A stretch of DNA of 64,000 nucleotides from positions 3,176,687 through 3,240,686 of the forward strand of contig NZ_CP129104.1 in assembly GCF_030406605.1 (NCBI RefSeq), given 5' to 3'. Under the pieces are notes generated by a model, which worked only from the letters and a program-made list of their open reading frames with translations, was not told the DNA's origin and searched no databases. Below are positions 44,821-53,927 of the stretch, one piece after another. The stretch's first letter is position 1. Each line of letters starts with the position of its first letter. The DNA is from Curtobacterium sp. 458 (lineage in GTDB: Bacteria > Actinomycetota > Actinomycetes > Actinomycetales > Microbacteriaceae). A program made the translations under genes and the position numbers.

Positions 44821-45574
44821 GGACGCGGTCCCGCAGGTCGGCGAACTTCGCATCACCGATCCCGCTGACGTCGAGCAGGTCCTCCACCGCGGCGAAGCGC
44901 CCGTGTTCCTCCCTCCAGGCGACGATGCGCGCCGCGAGCGCGGGCCCGATCCCCGGCAGGCGCTCGAGTGTGGCGCCGTCGGCGGTGTTGAGGTCGACCA
45001 CGTCCGACCCGTCCACGGGCCCACCGGCCGCCGAGTCCGTCGCGCCGTCAGCCGGCCCGACCGCTGCCGGTGGGTCGCCCTCGCCCACCCGTGGCACGTA
45101 CACCCGCTCCCCGTCCACCAGTGGTCTGGCGAGGTTCAGCCGCCCGAGGTCGGCGTCGCGAGCAGCGCCGCCCGCCCGTTCGACGGCGGCGGCGACCCGG
45201 CTGCCCGACGGCAGGCTGACGATGCCCGCGTCGGCCACCGCACCGGCGACGTGCACGACGACCACCGGAGCAGTCGCCGGCGACGACGGTGCGGGTACCG
45301 CAGCAGCTCCCGACAGCCCCGACGCCGTCGGCGACCCCGGCCCTCCGACCGCCCCGCTCACCACGACCTCGCTCGGCCCGGCTCCGCTGCCCAGACCGGC
45401 GCTGAGGACGACGACCGCCAGCGCGACCGCGGCGACGACCCCGGCGAGCAGCATCGCTGCCCGCGGCGACAACGCGACGCGCGACGACCACGAGCCCGAC
45501 GACGAACGACTCGGAGCTGGAGGACCCGAGGGCGACGCAGGATCCGACGACGAGGGACCGATGGACGAGGACAT
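44813..45574 (-). CDS. comEA: ComEA-family DNA-binding protein
   Basis: 253-residue DNA receptor for uptake. A Ser/Pro-rich cytoplasmic N-terminus is followed by one membrane helix (AAMLLAGVVAAVALAVVVLSAG, about residues 39-60), an SLBB domain (VVVVHVAGAVADAGIVSLP and RLNLARPLVDGERVYVP) and a C-terminal helix-hairpin-helix domain (VDLNTADGATLERLPGIGP, IVAWREEHGRF, LLDVSGIGDAKFADL). It overlaps comEC by 8 bp. No type IV pilus or pilin genes are in the window, so active transformation is not shown. Confidence 0.93.
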   Translation of the reverse strand: MSSSIGPSSSDPASPSGPPAPSRSSSGSWSSRVALSPRAAMLLAGVVAAVALAVVVLSAGLGSGAGPSEVVVSGAVGGPGSPTASGLSGAAAVPAPSSPATAPVVVVHVAGAVADAGIVSLPSGSRVAAAVERAGGAARDADLGRLNLARPLVDGERVYVPRVGEGDPPAAVGPADGATDSAAGGPVDGSDVVDLNTADGATLERLPGIGPALAARIVAWREEHGRFAAVEDLLDVSGIGDAKFADLRDRVRV

Positions 45575-45668
45575 GCCCGGAACGCTACGGAGCCCGATCG
45601 CCCGGCCGGGCTCCGTCAGCGTGGCCCGTGGAGAACACCATCACGATCCGCCGTGTGCAGGAAAGGGC

Positions 45669-45764
45669 GCTACCTCTTGATCGCGATGTCCACAAGCTCC
45701 GGCGCCGGCTTGCCACTCTCACGATCTCCGATTCCCCGATGTAACGCTGCACGCTCGCCGGCTC
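45669..45764 (-). pseudogene. Decayed copy of the leuS 3' end
   Basis: These 96 bp align to 47893-47989, the last ~31 codons of leuS including the stop (TAG), at roughly four-fifths identity by eye. The reading frame is broken by small indels after the segment matching [10 protein letters not shown], but the ending corresponding to LVNIAIKG is still visible (LVDIAIKR then TAG). With the intact leuS end it brackets the ATPase/DUF4276 cassette. Confidence 0.75.
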
Positions 45765-45963
45765 ATGGGAACACTTCCGAGATGTCTTGGCGCCGTCGAC
45801 TGCACACACCGCACGAATATCTCCCGCCGTGCCCGTCGGGGGCAGCACTCAGGACCATGCCGTCTGCGCACCGTCCTATCCGCCCTCTCGCGGGTACACG
45901 GTGATCAGAACCGACATGAGAACGCCCTCCATCACCGACACAGCCGACCTCAGCTCGGAGCAG

Positions 45964-46650
45964 CTACGATCCGGATGTGCGAGGAAGCGTGACGCCGAGC
46001 TCCTCGAACCACGCCAAGAACCGCGGAGTGAGTCCCAGAGCAGCCTCGAGATTCGGTTCGATCAGCGCCACTCCGTCGCGAACCTTGTCATAGTCCGGCA
46101 ACACCTGCAACACCCGCTTCGATGGCGCGGTACTCGGACCATCATTGATCATCTCCGCGTTGCCATCGTAGAAGTCGACCATGGACTGGAATTCGCGCAC
46201 GATCGACGAGTCACCGAATACGTCGCCGGACAGCGAACCCGCAGCGATCACGAGCGTCTCAAACTCGTGAAGCATGACGAAGGGCGCGAAACGGGGATCT
46301 GATCCAACGAGATCGACCATTCCTTTCTCAATCTCTTCGACACAGGTTGGCTGTCGATGCGGGCCGCCGCACTTACAGGCAGGACCGTCACTCGGGAACG
46401 CGTAGTAGTCGATCATCGTGGTGACACGAGTCCAATGAGGCTGTGCCAAAAGATTTCTCAGATGGCGCTCGTAATGCTTCCAAAGGCCGCCGCCACGACG
46501 CGCTTGTCCATCTGCTGCTCGCGACGTGTGCACGACGATGGGCGTCAAGAAAACGCCGGACCGCGCCGCGAGTGGTCGCATGACGAGATTGACGAAGGCT
46601 TCCTCGGTCTGCCCCTCAACCACCAAGGCGATTTGATCAACCATCGCCAT
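45964..46650 (-). CDS. DUF4276 family protein (TOPRIM-like), partner of the AAA ATPase
   Basis: 228-residue protein with the DUF4276 pattern. The N-terminal strand and acidic motif LVVEGQTEEAFV (Glu12, Glu16) resembles the TOPRIM glutamate motif of OLD-type nucleases; TMIDYYAFPSDGP (Asp81) would supply the second acidic site, and FVMLHEFETLV (residues 124-134) is typical of the family. CKCGGPHRQPTC (Cys92, 94, 103, His98) may bind zinc. Start is ATG 46650 or 46644; both overlap the ATPase stop. A nuclease-like effector role triggered by the ATPase is inferred, not shown. Confidence 0.75.
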   Translation of the reverse strand: MAMVDQIALVVEGQTEEAFVNLVMRPLAARSGVFLTPIVVHTSRAADGQARRGGGLWKHYERHLRNLLAQPHWTRVTTMIDYYAFPSDGPACKCGGPHRQPTCVEEIEKGMVDLVGSDPRFAPFVMLHEFETLVIAAGSLSGDVFGDSSIVREFQSMVDFYDGNAEMINDGPSTAPSKRVLQVLPDYDKVRDGVALIEPNLEAALGLTPRFLAWFEELGVTLPRTSGS

Positions 46651-47773
46651 GCTTCTTCGCAAGTAACGAAGACGGCCTACCACCGAGGAGGTTCATCTCC
46701 CAGAGCTCACCAACTGAATAATCAGCGAGCCACCCCTCCAACTCCGAAGCATCTGGCCGCTCAACAGTTGTTGCCCCGTCGGATCGGCCAACCACAGCGA
46801 CTTCATTGAGGCTGAACTGACCGAGGAGTGTGACCGATTGTGTAGCGGCGATCAACTTGTGCTCGGAACCCAAGCCACGAAAGAGCGCTGCTAGTTGGTG
46901 AATCGCTGCCGGGTGTAGTCCCAACTCTGGCTCGTCAAGAACGATTGTCGCGGGCTTCCGTGGCTGTTGTAGCAAGACCGCCAGACAGATGAAGCGGAGA
47001 GTTCCCGAACTCAGTGCACTCCCCGAGAAGATGTCGTCTATTCCCTTTTCTCGCCACCGAAGTACTACAGAATCAGCTCTCGGTCGGAGCACGAAATCGT
47101 CGAAGAACGGAGCTACATTACGGATGGACCGAATGACCTTGTCGTACTGCCGCGAGTTGTTCTCTCGCATGTCCAGCAGTACCGCTGCCAGATTACGAGC
47201 ATCGTCATGCAACATCTCACTGTCCGCGACATCCACGCGGCGCAGAGGAGGGGCGGTGATGCTCGTGTCATCGAAGTGATACACACGACAGCCAGACAGA
47301 ACGTCGAACAAGTATTGATTTGAGACATGCTCAGAAACTTTCGCCTTCAGGCGTCCGCTCCTGCTCGTGCCCAACGAAGTCGAGTACGGCGACGCGTACT
47401 GCTCACTTTGCATGTACGTCGTTTCCGTGAGCACCGCTGAGTCATCTGCGGCCGGCTCGAGTCGAAGCCTGTAGCCGTTGCGAACAGCACCACGAACAGA
47501 ATCGACCCAGTCACCCCAGATCCTCAAGGAGATCTCCTCCGCCTCACCACCCACACTCCGATGAAGCAGATGAGACATCCCGCCGACTCTTGCGATGTGC
47601 GCAGGCGCATTGCCATCCACCGCGTAACCCAGGAGCTCGAAGGCATCAACGAGGTTACTCTTGCCCGCGCCATTGGCACCTATCAACAGAGTCACGCTGC
47701 TCGTCAGTTCCAGCGTCAAAGAATCAATGGACCGAAAGCCTTCGATCTTGACGGAACTCAAAGGCGTTGTCAA
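46637..47773 (-). CDS. AAA family ATPase (SMC/RecF-like, AAA_21)
   Basis: 378-residue ABC/SMC-type ATPase. The N-terminus VKIEGFRSIDSLTLEL leads to Walker A GANGAGKS (residues 32-39); the middle is a helical insert; the signature-like LSSGTLRF is at 254-261, Walker B TIVLDEPELGLHP at 276-288 and the switch ATQS near 310. This is the ATPase type of OLD-, PARIS- and Septu-like defence modules. The start is TTG at 47773, overlapping the stop of an 8-codon reading frame with a strong ribosome site (TTGA). The 3' end overlaps the DUF4276 gene. Third-codon GC is lower than in neighbours. Confidence 0.85.
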   Translation of the reverse strand: MTTPLSSVKIEGFRSIDSLTLELTSSVTLLIGANGAGKSNLVDAFELLGYAVDGNAPAHIARVGGMSHLLHRSVGGEAEEISLRIWGDWVDSVRGAVRNGYRLRLEPAADDSAVLTETTYMQSEQYASPYSTSLGTSRSGRLKAKVSEHVSNQYLFDVLSGCRVYHFDDTSITAPPLRRVDVADSEMLHDDARNLAAVLLDMRENNSRQYDKVIRSIRNVAPFFDDFVLRPRADSVVLRWREKGIDDIFSGSALSSGTLRFICLAVLLQQPRKPATIVLDEPELGLHPAAIHQLAALFRGLGSEHKLIAATQSVTLLGQFSLNEVAVVGRSDGATTVERPDASELEGWLADYSVGELWEMNLLGGRPSSLLAKKHGDG

Positions 47774-47796
47774 AAGAAATCACTCTCGCCAGACAT
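47770..47796 (-). CDS. Mini-ORF (MSGESDFF) coupled to the ATPase start
   Basis: Eight-residue reading frame whose ATG (47796) has AGGAG at ideal spacing, whereas the ATPase TTG start has no good site of its own. Its stop TGA overlaps the TTG (TTGA). It probably serves to deliver ribosomes to the weak ATPase start or to limit its translation. Confidence 0.45.
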   Translation of the reverse strand: MSGESDFF

Positions 47797-47893
47797 CTGC
47801 ACTCCTGTCGTCCTCCTAGAGCGGCACGGCTCAACATAACATCGGCGGCCTTGAGTCCTGGTGAGGCGAGCATCCACCGCGACTCCGGGGCAG

Positions 47894-50449
47894 CTACCCC
47901 TTGATCGCGATGTTCACCAGCTTCGGCGCCCGCACGATCACCTTCACGATCTCCCGGTCCCCGATGTACCGCTGCACGTTCGCCGATTCCCGCGCGAGCG
48001 ACTCGAGCTCCGACGGCTCGATCGACTTCGAGACCTCGAACGAGTCGCGCACCTTGCCGTTGACCTGCACGACCGCCGTCAGGGTGTCCTGCACGAGCAG
48101 CGTCGGGTCGGCCTTGCGCCACCCGTACGTGGCGACGGTCGGCTCGTAGCCCAGCTTCTCCCACATCTCCTCGCCGACGTACGGCGCGAACACGGCGAGC
48201 CCGAGCGTGATGGTCTCGACGGCCTCGCGGACGGCGGGGTCACCCGCGCCGGGGCCGCTGTCGATCGCCTTGCGCGTCACGTTCACGAGGTCCATGAGCC
48301 GCGCGATCACGACGTTGAACTTGAACGACTCCATGAGCCCGGGTGCGTCGGCGAGGAACCGGTGCGTCACCTGGCGGAGCGCCCGGTCGCCGTCGGCCCA
48401 CACGGCGTCCTTCGTGCTCGTCACGTCGAGCGCGAGCCGGTAGGCGCGGGCCAGGAAGCGCGCGGACGCCGACGGGGAGACGTCCTCCCAGTTGATGTCG
48501 TCCTCGGGCGGGCCGGCGAAGCCCATCACGAGGCGGATCGCGTCGACACCGTTCGCGTCGAGCTCGTCGCCGAGCGAGACACCACCCTTCGACTTCGACA
48601 TCTTCGAGCCGCCGGACAGCACCATGCCCTGGTTGAGCAGCGCCGTGAAGGGCTCGGTGAAGTCGAGGTAGCCGAGGTCGAACAGGACCTTCGTGACGAA
48701 GCGTGCGTACAGCAGGTGCAGGATCGCGTGCTCGATTCCGCCGATGTACTGGTCGACCGGCGCCCACTTCCGCGCGGTCGCCGGGTCGAACGCCTGCAAG
48801 TCGTCGTTCGCGGCGAGGAAGCGCAGGAAGTACCACGACGAGTCGACGAACGTGTCCATCGTGTCGGTGTCGCGCGTCGCCGGGGTGCCGTCGACGGGGT
48901 TCGGGACGTTCACCCAGTCGGTCGCACCACCGAGCGGCGAGGTGCCCTTCGGCTTGAGGTCGAGCCCCTCGGTCGACGGCAGCCGGACCGGCAGCTGGTC
49001 GATCGGCACCGGGTGCTCGGTGCCGTCGGCGCCGTGGATGATCGGGATGGGGGTGCCCCAGAAACGCTGGCGCGAGATGAGCCAGTCGCGCAGGCGGTAG
49101 GTCTTGGCAGCACGGCCGGTGCCGCGCTCCTCGAGCAGGCGGATCGCCGCCGTGATGGCGTGCTGCTTCGACATGCCGTCGAGCGGCCCGGAGTTGATCA
49201 TCCGACCGGTGCCGGTCAGGGCCTCGCCCGTTGACACCGGGTCGAGCGCCGGCAGGTCCTCGAGCGTCGCGCCGTCCGGGATCACCGGGATCGCCCCGGT
49301 CACCGGAGCGGTCGTGTCCACCACGACTTTCACGGGCAGGTCGAACGCCCGCGCGAAGTCGAGGTCGCGCTGGTCGTGCGCGGGCACGGCCATGACCGCG
49401 CCGTGGCCGTAGTCGGCGAGAACGTAGTCGGCGGCCCAGATCGGCAGGCGCTCCCCCGTCAGCGGGTGGATCGCGAAGCGGCCGAGCGGCACACCGGTCT
49501 TCGGGCGGTCGGCGTTCTGCCGGTCGATCTCGGAGGTCTTCTGGGTCGCGGTCAGGTACGCGTCGAAGTCGTCACGGACCGAGGACGACACAGACGGGTC
49601 GGCCACCAGCGACGCCGCCAGGTCCGAGTCCGGCGCCACGACCAGGAACGTCACCCCGTGGATCGTGTCCGGCCGCGTGGTGAACACGGTGACGGGCTCG
49701 GCGCGGCCCTCGATCACGAAGTCGACGTCGGCACCGACGGACCGGCCGATCCAGTTCCGCTGCTGCGCGATGACCTTCGCCGGCCACCGCCCCTCGAGCT
49801 GGTTGAGGTCGTCGAGCAGCCGGTCCGCGTACTCCGTGATCTTGAAGTACCACTGCGTCAGCTTCTTCTTGACGACGACGGCCCCGGAGCGGTCGGATGT
49901 GCCGTCGGGCAGCACCTGCTCGTTCGCGAGCACGGTCTGGTCCACCGGGTCCCAGTTGACCCAGCTGTCCTTCCGGTACGCCAGGCCCTTCTCGTACATC
50001 TTGAGGAACAGCCACTGGTTCCACTTGTAGTACTCGGGGTCCGAGGTGTGGATCTCGGTCGTCCAGTCGAAGGACGGCGCGTACCGCTTGAACGAGGCCT
50101 TCTGCTGCTCGATGTTCGCGTAGGTCCACTCCTTCGGGTCCACACCGCGCTTGATCGCCGCGTTCTCCGCGGGCAGGCCGAACGAGTCCCAGCCGATGGG
50201 GTGCAGCACGTTGAAGCCCTGCTGCCGCCAGTACCGCGCCACGAAGTCGCCGAGCGCCCAGTTCTCGGCGTGCCCCATGTGGAGGTCGCCGGAGGGGTAC
50301 GGGAACATCTCGAGGATGTACTTGCGCGGCCGGGTGTCGTCGAGGTCCGTGGTGAAGAGCCCGAGCTCCTCCCAGCGGGGCTGCCACTTCTCCTGGAGAC
50401 GACGGAAGTCGTAGGCGTTCGGGTCCTCGGCGTACTGCTCGGTGGTCAC
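47894..50449 (-). CDS. leuS: Leucyl-tRNA synthetase
   Basis: 851-residue class I synthetase charging tRNA(Leu). The HIGH-type motif is [14 protein letters not shown] (HMGH at 57-60), the CP1 editing domain shows [14 protein letters not shown] and the Asp-containing [16 protein letters not shown], and the KMSKS motif is intact in [14 protein letters not shown] at 50449 follows TAACCT by 8 nt, suggesting a leaderless or near-leaderless message; GTG 50455 is an alternative. Its 3' end is the site next to which the ATPase cassette sits, and a decayed copy of that end lies 2.2 kb away. Confidence 0.97.
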   Translation of the reverse strand: MTTEQYAEDPNAYDFRRLQEKWQPRWEELGLFTTDLDDTRPRKYILEMFPYPSGDLHMGHAENWALGDFVARYWRQQGFNVLHPIGWDSFGLPAENAAIKRGVDPKEWTYANIEQQKASFKRYAPSFDWTTEIHTSDPEYYKWNQWLFLKMYEKGLAYRKDSWVNWDPVDQTVLANEQVLPDGTSDRSGAVVVKKKLTQWYFKITEYADRLLDDLNQLEGRWPAKVIAQQRNWIGRSVGADVDFVIEGRAEPVTVFTTRPDTIHGVTFLVVAPDSDLAASLVADPSVSSSVRDDFDAYLTATQKTSEIDRQNADRPKTGVPLGRFAIHPLTGERLPIWAADYVLADYGHGAVMAVPAHDQRDLDFARAFDLPVKVVVDTTAPVTGAIPVIPDGATLEDLPALDPVSTGEALTGTGRMINSGPLDGMSKQHAITAAIRLLEERGTGRAAKTYRLRDWLISRQRFWGTPIPIIHGADGTEHPVPIDQLPVRLPSTEGLDLKPKGTSPLGGATDWVNVPNPVDGTPATRDTDTMDTFVDSSWYFLRFLAANDDLQAFDPATARKWAPVDQYIGGIEHAILHLLYARFVTKVLFDLGYLDFTEPFTALLNQGMVLSGGSKMSKSKGGVSLGDELDANGVDAIRLVMGFAGPPEDDINWEDVSPSASARFLARAYRLALDVTSTKDAVWADGDRALRQVTHRFLADAPGLMESFKFNVVIARLMDLVNVTRKAIDSGPGAGDPAVREAVETITLGLAVFAPYVGEEMWEKLGYEPTVATYGWRKADPTLLVQDTLTAVVQVNGKVRDSFEVSKSIEPSELESLARESANVQRYIGDREIVKVIVRAPKLVNIAIKG

Positions 50450-50466
50450 GGTCACCAAGGTTACAA

Positions 50467-50481
50467 GGCCTGGAGGCACGG
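50467..50481. repeat. Solo CTGGAGGCNCGG repeat before leuS
   Basis: GGCCTGGAGGCACGG in the 84-bp gap between cydC and leuS, one arm of the palindrome family. Confidence 0.55.
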
Positions 50482-50533
50482 CCCGGCCCCGTGACGCCGG
50501 CACCGGCCCGCCAGGTGGCGGGCGGGCACCGCG

Positions 50534-52222
50534 TCAGGCCCCGACGAGTCGTCCGTCCCGCATCCGCAGGGTCCGGTCGACGAGGTCGGCCGCCACCGGG
50601 ACGTGGGACACGACGAGGATGGTCCGTCCGGCCCGCCGGGCCGCGCCGACCAGGTCACGCAGCAGCGCGTCCGCCAGGTCGGGGTCGATGTCGGCCGTGG
50701 GCTCGTCCAGTACGAGTACGGGGAACGCGTGCAGGAGCGCCCGCGCGAGGGCGAGCCGGTGCGCCTGACCACCGGAGACGAGGACGCCGCGCTCCCCCAC
50801 GCCGGCGTCGAGACCGCCGCGGGCAGCGACCCACGACCCGAGGCCGACCCGGTCGAGCACGTCGAGCAGCTCGGCATCGGTGGCGGTGTCGCGCGCGAAG
50901 AGCAGGTTCTGCCGCACGGACTGGTCGAAGACGAACGGGTCCTGCTCGATCAGCCCGATGCGTGCACGGACCACGTCGGGGTGCAGGTCCTTCGCCGGCA
51001 CCCCGTCGATCGTGAACGAGCCGCGGTGGTCGACGAACCGCACGAGCGCGTCCACGAGCGTGCTCTTGCCCGCGCCGCTCGGTCCCTCCAGGACCACGAC
51101 CTCGCCGGGCCGCAGGTCGAGCGAGACCCCGCACACGGCGTCGACGCTCGCACCCGGCCAGCGCACCGAGAGGTCACGCACCGACACCGACACCGGGCCG
51201 TCGACCTCGAGCGAGGCGGGGTCGGCGGGCTCCGAGGGCTCCGGCACGATGCCGTCCGGCACGGTCGCGGGCACGACCTGCTCGACGCGGTCCGCTGCCG
51301 CCCGGACCCGGCGGAGGGTCAGGACCGCCAGCGGCACGCCCCCGACGACCTCGAACAGGGCGAGCGGGACGAAGACCGCGAGCGCCCAGAGCGGGCCGTC
51401 GAGCGCGCCGGACACGACGGCGGGCGCCCCGACCGCGAGGATCCCCACGACCGCACCGCCGCCGATCAGCCCGACGAGTGCACCCACGAGCGACTCGACG
51501 GCGCCGCGACGACGCACGGCTGCGGTGACGCGGGCGTCGAGCCGTGCGATGTGGTCGAGCCGCTCGCCGAGGGTGCCGTACGCGGTGAACACGTCGAGGG
51601 TGCGGACCGTGTCGAGCACGAGGTCCGCGACCCGACCCCGCTCCGCCGCTGTCCGCTCGTCGGAGCGCCGGGCCACCGCGGCGGTCACGACCGAGCCGAG
51701 CAGCGCCGCGACCGCGAGCGCGAGCAGCAGCACGACCGCGGCCGGCACCGACACGAGCGCGACCGCGACCGCCGAGAGCACGGCGACGATCCCGGCGGAT
51801 ACGAGCGGACCGACGACCCGGATCGGCAGGTCCTGCAGCCGGTCGGTGTCGGTGACGAGTCGGGTGAGGAGGTCGCCGCGTCCGGTGGACCCGAGCCCGG
51901 CCGGCGCGACCGACGACAGCCGGCGGTACATCTCCGTGCGCACGACCGCGAGCTGACGGAACGACGCGTCGTGCCCCGCGAGCCGGTCGACGTAGCGGAG
52001 TGCGGCGCGGCCGAGTGCGAACGCGCGCACCCCGACCATGACGAGCGTCAGGTACAGGATCGGCGGGTGCTCCGCCGCCCGCGTGATGAGGTAGCCGCTC
52101 GCGGCGAGCAGCGCGACCGCGCACAGTGCGCTGAGCGCGCCGGCTGCCACGGCCTTGCTCCAGCCGGCCCCGTGGGGCATGGCGAGCCGCAGGACGGATG
52201 CGGGTCGGGCCTCCCGGCTCAT
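50534..52222 (-). CDS. cydC: Heterodimeric ABC exporter subunit CydC
   Basis: 562-residue exporter half: N-terminal six-helix ABC membrane domain (about 20-300) and ATPase with Walker A GPSGAGKST, Q-loop GLIEQDPFVFDQSV, signature LVSGGQAHRLALARAL (first residue altered from the usual L-S), Walker B PVLVLDEPTADID and switch His VVSHV. With CydD it exports cysteine/glutathione and is required for cytochrome bd assembly. Its ATG overlaps the cydD stop. Last gene of cydABDC. Confidence 0.92.
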   Translation of the reverse strand: MSREARPASVLRLAMPHGAGWSKAVAAGALSALCAVALLAASGYLITRAAEHPPILYLTLVMVGVRAFALGRAALRYVDRLAGHDASFRQLAVVRTEMYRRLSSVAPAGLGSTGRGDLLTRLVTDTDRLQDLPIRVVGPLVSAGIVAVLSAVAVALVSVPAAVVLLLALAVAALLGSVVTAAVARRSDERTAAERGRVADLVLDTVRTLDVFTAYGTLGERLDHIARLDARVTAAVRRRGAVESLVGALVGLIGGGAVVGILAVGAPAVVSGALDGPLWALAVFVPLALFEVVGGVPLAVLTLRRVRAAADRVEQVVPATVPDGIVPEPSEPADPASLEVDGPVSVSVRDLSVRWPGASVDAVCGVSLDLRPGEVVVLEGPSGAGKSTLVDALVRFVDHRGSFTIDGVPAKDLHPDVVRARIGLIEQDPFVFDQSVRQNLLFARDTATDAELLDVLDRVGLGSWVAARGGLDAGVGERGVLVSGGQAHRLALARALLHAFPVLVLDEPTADIDPDLADALLRDLVGAARRAGRTILVVSHVPVAADLVDRTLRMRDGRLVGA

Positions 52223-53868
52223 GCTCGTGCTCCGCTCGTCACGGCGACCGACGCGGATCCGACGTCGACCCGGACGTCCGCCGCGGCCAGGACGGCCGGT
52301 CGGTGGCTGGCGACGACGACCACGCGGCCGTCGGCGGCGAGCCGACGGATGGTGGCGACGACGTGCGCCTCGGCGTCCGCGTCGAGCGCGGAGGTCGGCT
52401 CGTCGAGCAGGACGAGGGGCGTGTCGGCGCGCGCGGCGCGGTACAGGGCGCGCGCGACGGCGACGCGCTGCGCCTGCCCGCCGGACAGGCCGGCGCCGCC
52501 GGATCCGACCGGGAGGCCCGGGTCGAGTCCCAGCCCCGCCGCACCGAGCGCGGACCTCACGGCCGCTCCGTCGGGGGTCGCGCTGAGCGCGACGTTCTCC
52601 GCGATGGTCCCGCGGACGAGGCGCGGCCGCTGGTCCGCCCAGGCCGTGCGCTCCGCTGCGGTGCTGCCGGCCGGTCCGGGGAGCGTCACGGACCCCTCGT
52701 GCGGAAGCGCGCCGCGGATCGCGGCGATGACGCTCGACTTGCCGGAGCCGCTGGGGCCGGAGAGCGCGACCACGGTGCCGGGCTCGGCGCGGAGGTCGAT
52801 CGGCCCGATGACGACGTCCGGACGGTGGATCCTCAGCCCGTCGAGGACGAGGGCGGCCGCTTCCGCGGTGGCGACCGCGGGCGCTCGGTGCACGCCACCG
52901 GCCGTGTCGTCGTCGAGGACGTCGAGGACCGCTGCCGAGGCCTCGACACCGTCCTGCGCCGCGTGGAAGTCGGCGCCGACCTGTCGGATCGGAGCGAAGG
53001 CCTCCGGGGCGAGGACGAGCACGAACATCGCGGCGCCGAGCCCGAGCGACCCGTCGACGAGCCGGACGCCGATCGACACGGCGACGAGCGCGACCGCGAG
53101 ACTCGCCGCGAGCTCGAGGGCGAACCCGCTGACGAACGAGAGCCTGAGGACGCCGATCGTCTGCTTCCGGTACGCGTCCGTGAGCGTCCCGATCCGTCCG
53201 ACCTGGCGACGCGCCCGCCCGAACACCTTGAGCGTGGCGAGGCCCTCGACGGCCTCGGTGAACGCGCCACCGAGGGTCGCGAGGGCGTCCGACTGCTTCC
53301 GCTGCAGCGCCTGGGTCGCGAGGCCGATGAGGATCATGAACACCGGGATGACCGGCAGCGCGCACAGCACGATGAGCCCGGTCGTGAGGTCTCCGATGCC
53401 GATCGCCACGAGCAGCGCCGGGGTCGCGACGGCCGTCAGGGCGAGCTGCGGCAGGTACCGGCCGAAGTAGGCGTCGAGGGCGTCGAGGCCCGGCCCGAGC
53501 GTCGTGGCGAACCCGGCGCTCGACCGTTCGGCGAGCCACGTCGGACCACGCTCGGCGGCCCGGGTGAGGACGGTCGCGCGCAGCTCGCTCTTCACGCGCG
53601 CCGCGGCACGGGCGGCGAGGTCGTCCGTCGCCCATGCGGCGAGTGCCCGCACGACGAACGCTGCGCCGACCAGGCCGAGCGCCTGTGCGAACGTCGTGGG
53701 GAGCGCACCGTCACGGACCGCGTCGACCCCGATCGTGACGGCAGCGGAGATGCCCCAGGCGATCGCGATGGTCGCCAGGGTCCGGAGCAGACCGGTGCCG
53801 GCGGCCGCGACGATGAAGCCGCGTGCCGTGCGCGACAGTCGCAGCAGTCGCGGGTCGAGCGGCTTCAC
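52219..53868 (-). CDS. cydD: Heterodimeric ABC exporter subunit CydD
   Basis: 549-residue partner of CydC. The membrane domain (about 18-300) has the coupling helix segment LATLKVFGRARRQ, and the ATPase shows Walker A GPSGSGKSS, signature LSGGQAQRVAVARAL, Walker B LVLLDEPTSALD and the switch His in VVVASHRP. GTG at 53868 has AGGAGGA at good spacing. It lies 59 bp after cydB. Confidence 0.93.
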   Translation of the reverse strand: MKPLDPRLLRLSRTARGFIVAAAGTGLLRTLATIAIAWGISAAVTIGVDAVRDGALPTTFAQALGLVGAAFVVRALAAWATDDLAARAAARVKSELRATVLTRAAERGPTWLAERSSAGFATTLGPGLDALDAYFGRYLPQLALTAVATPALLVAIGIGDLTTGLIVLCALPVIPVFMILIGLATQALQRKQSDALATLGGAFTEAVEGLATLKVFGRARRQVGRIGTLTDAYRKQTIGVLRLSFVSGFALELAASLAVALVAVSIGVRLVDGSLGLGAAMFVLVLAPEAFAPIRQVGADFHAAQDGVEASAAVLDVLDDDTAGGVHRAPAVATAEAAALVLDGLRIHRPDVVIGPIDLRAEPGTVVALSGPSGSGKSSVIAAIRGALPHEGSVTLPGPAGSTAAERTAWADQRPRLVRGTIAENVALSATPDGAAVRSALGAAGLGLDPGLPVGSGGAGLSGGQAQRVAVARALYRAARADTPLVLLDEPTSALDADAEAHVVATIRRLAADGRVVVVASHRPAVLAAADVRVDVGSASVAVTSGARA

Positions 53869-53927
53869 GAGCGTCCTCCTGGCCTGTGGTCGTCGTCCGG
53901 GTCTGCGTGCTTCGTCCGGGCTGCCGG

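Larger units (their letters stand above)
45669..47892. mobile_element. Candidate genomic island inserted at the leuS 3' end
   Basis: The segment between comEA and leuS has visibly lower GC and more mixed third codon positions than its surroundings, holds two genes not expected in this conserved order, and is bounded on both sides by leuS 3'-end sequence. No integrase, transposase or short target duplication was found, so the insertion mechanism is unknown. Confidence 0.55.

Noticed and set aside
45585..45848. 87-codon gene between comEA and the DUF4276 gene
   Set aside because: Its recognisable part (VQRYIGESEIV) is the decayed leuS end; the rest is frame-shifted and has no ribosome site.
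45669..47892. Insertion sequence
   Set aside because: There is no transposase, terminal inverted repeat or short target duplication; the flanks are leuS 3'-end sequence instead.
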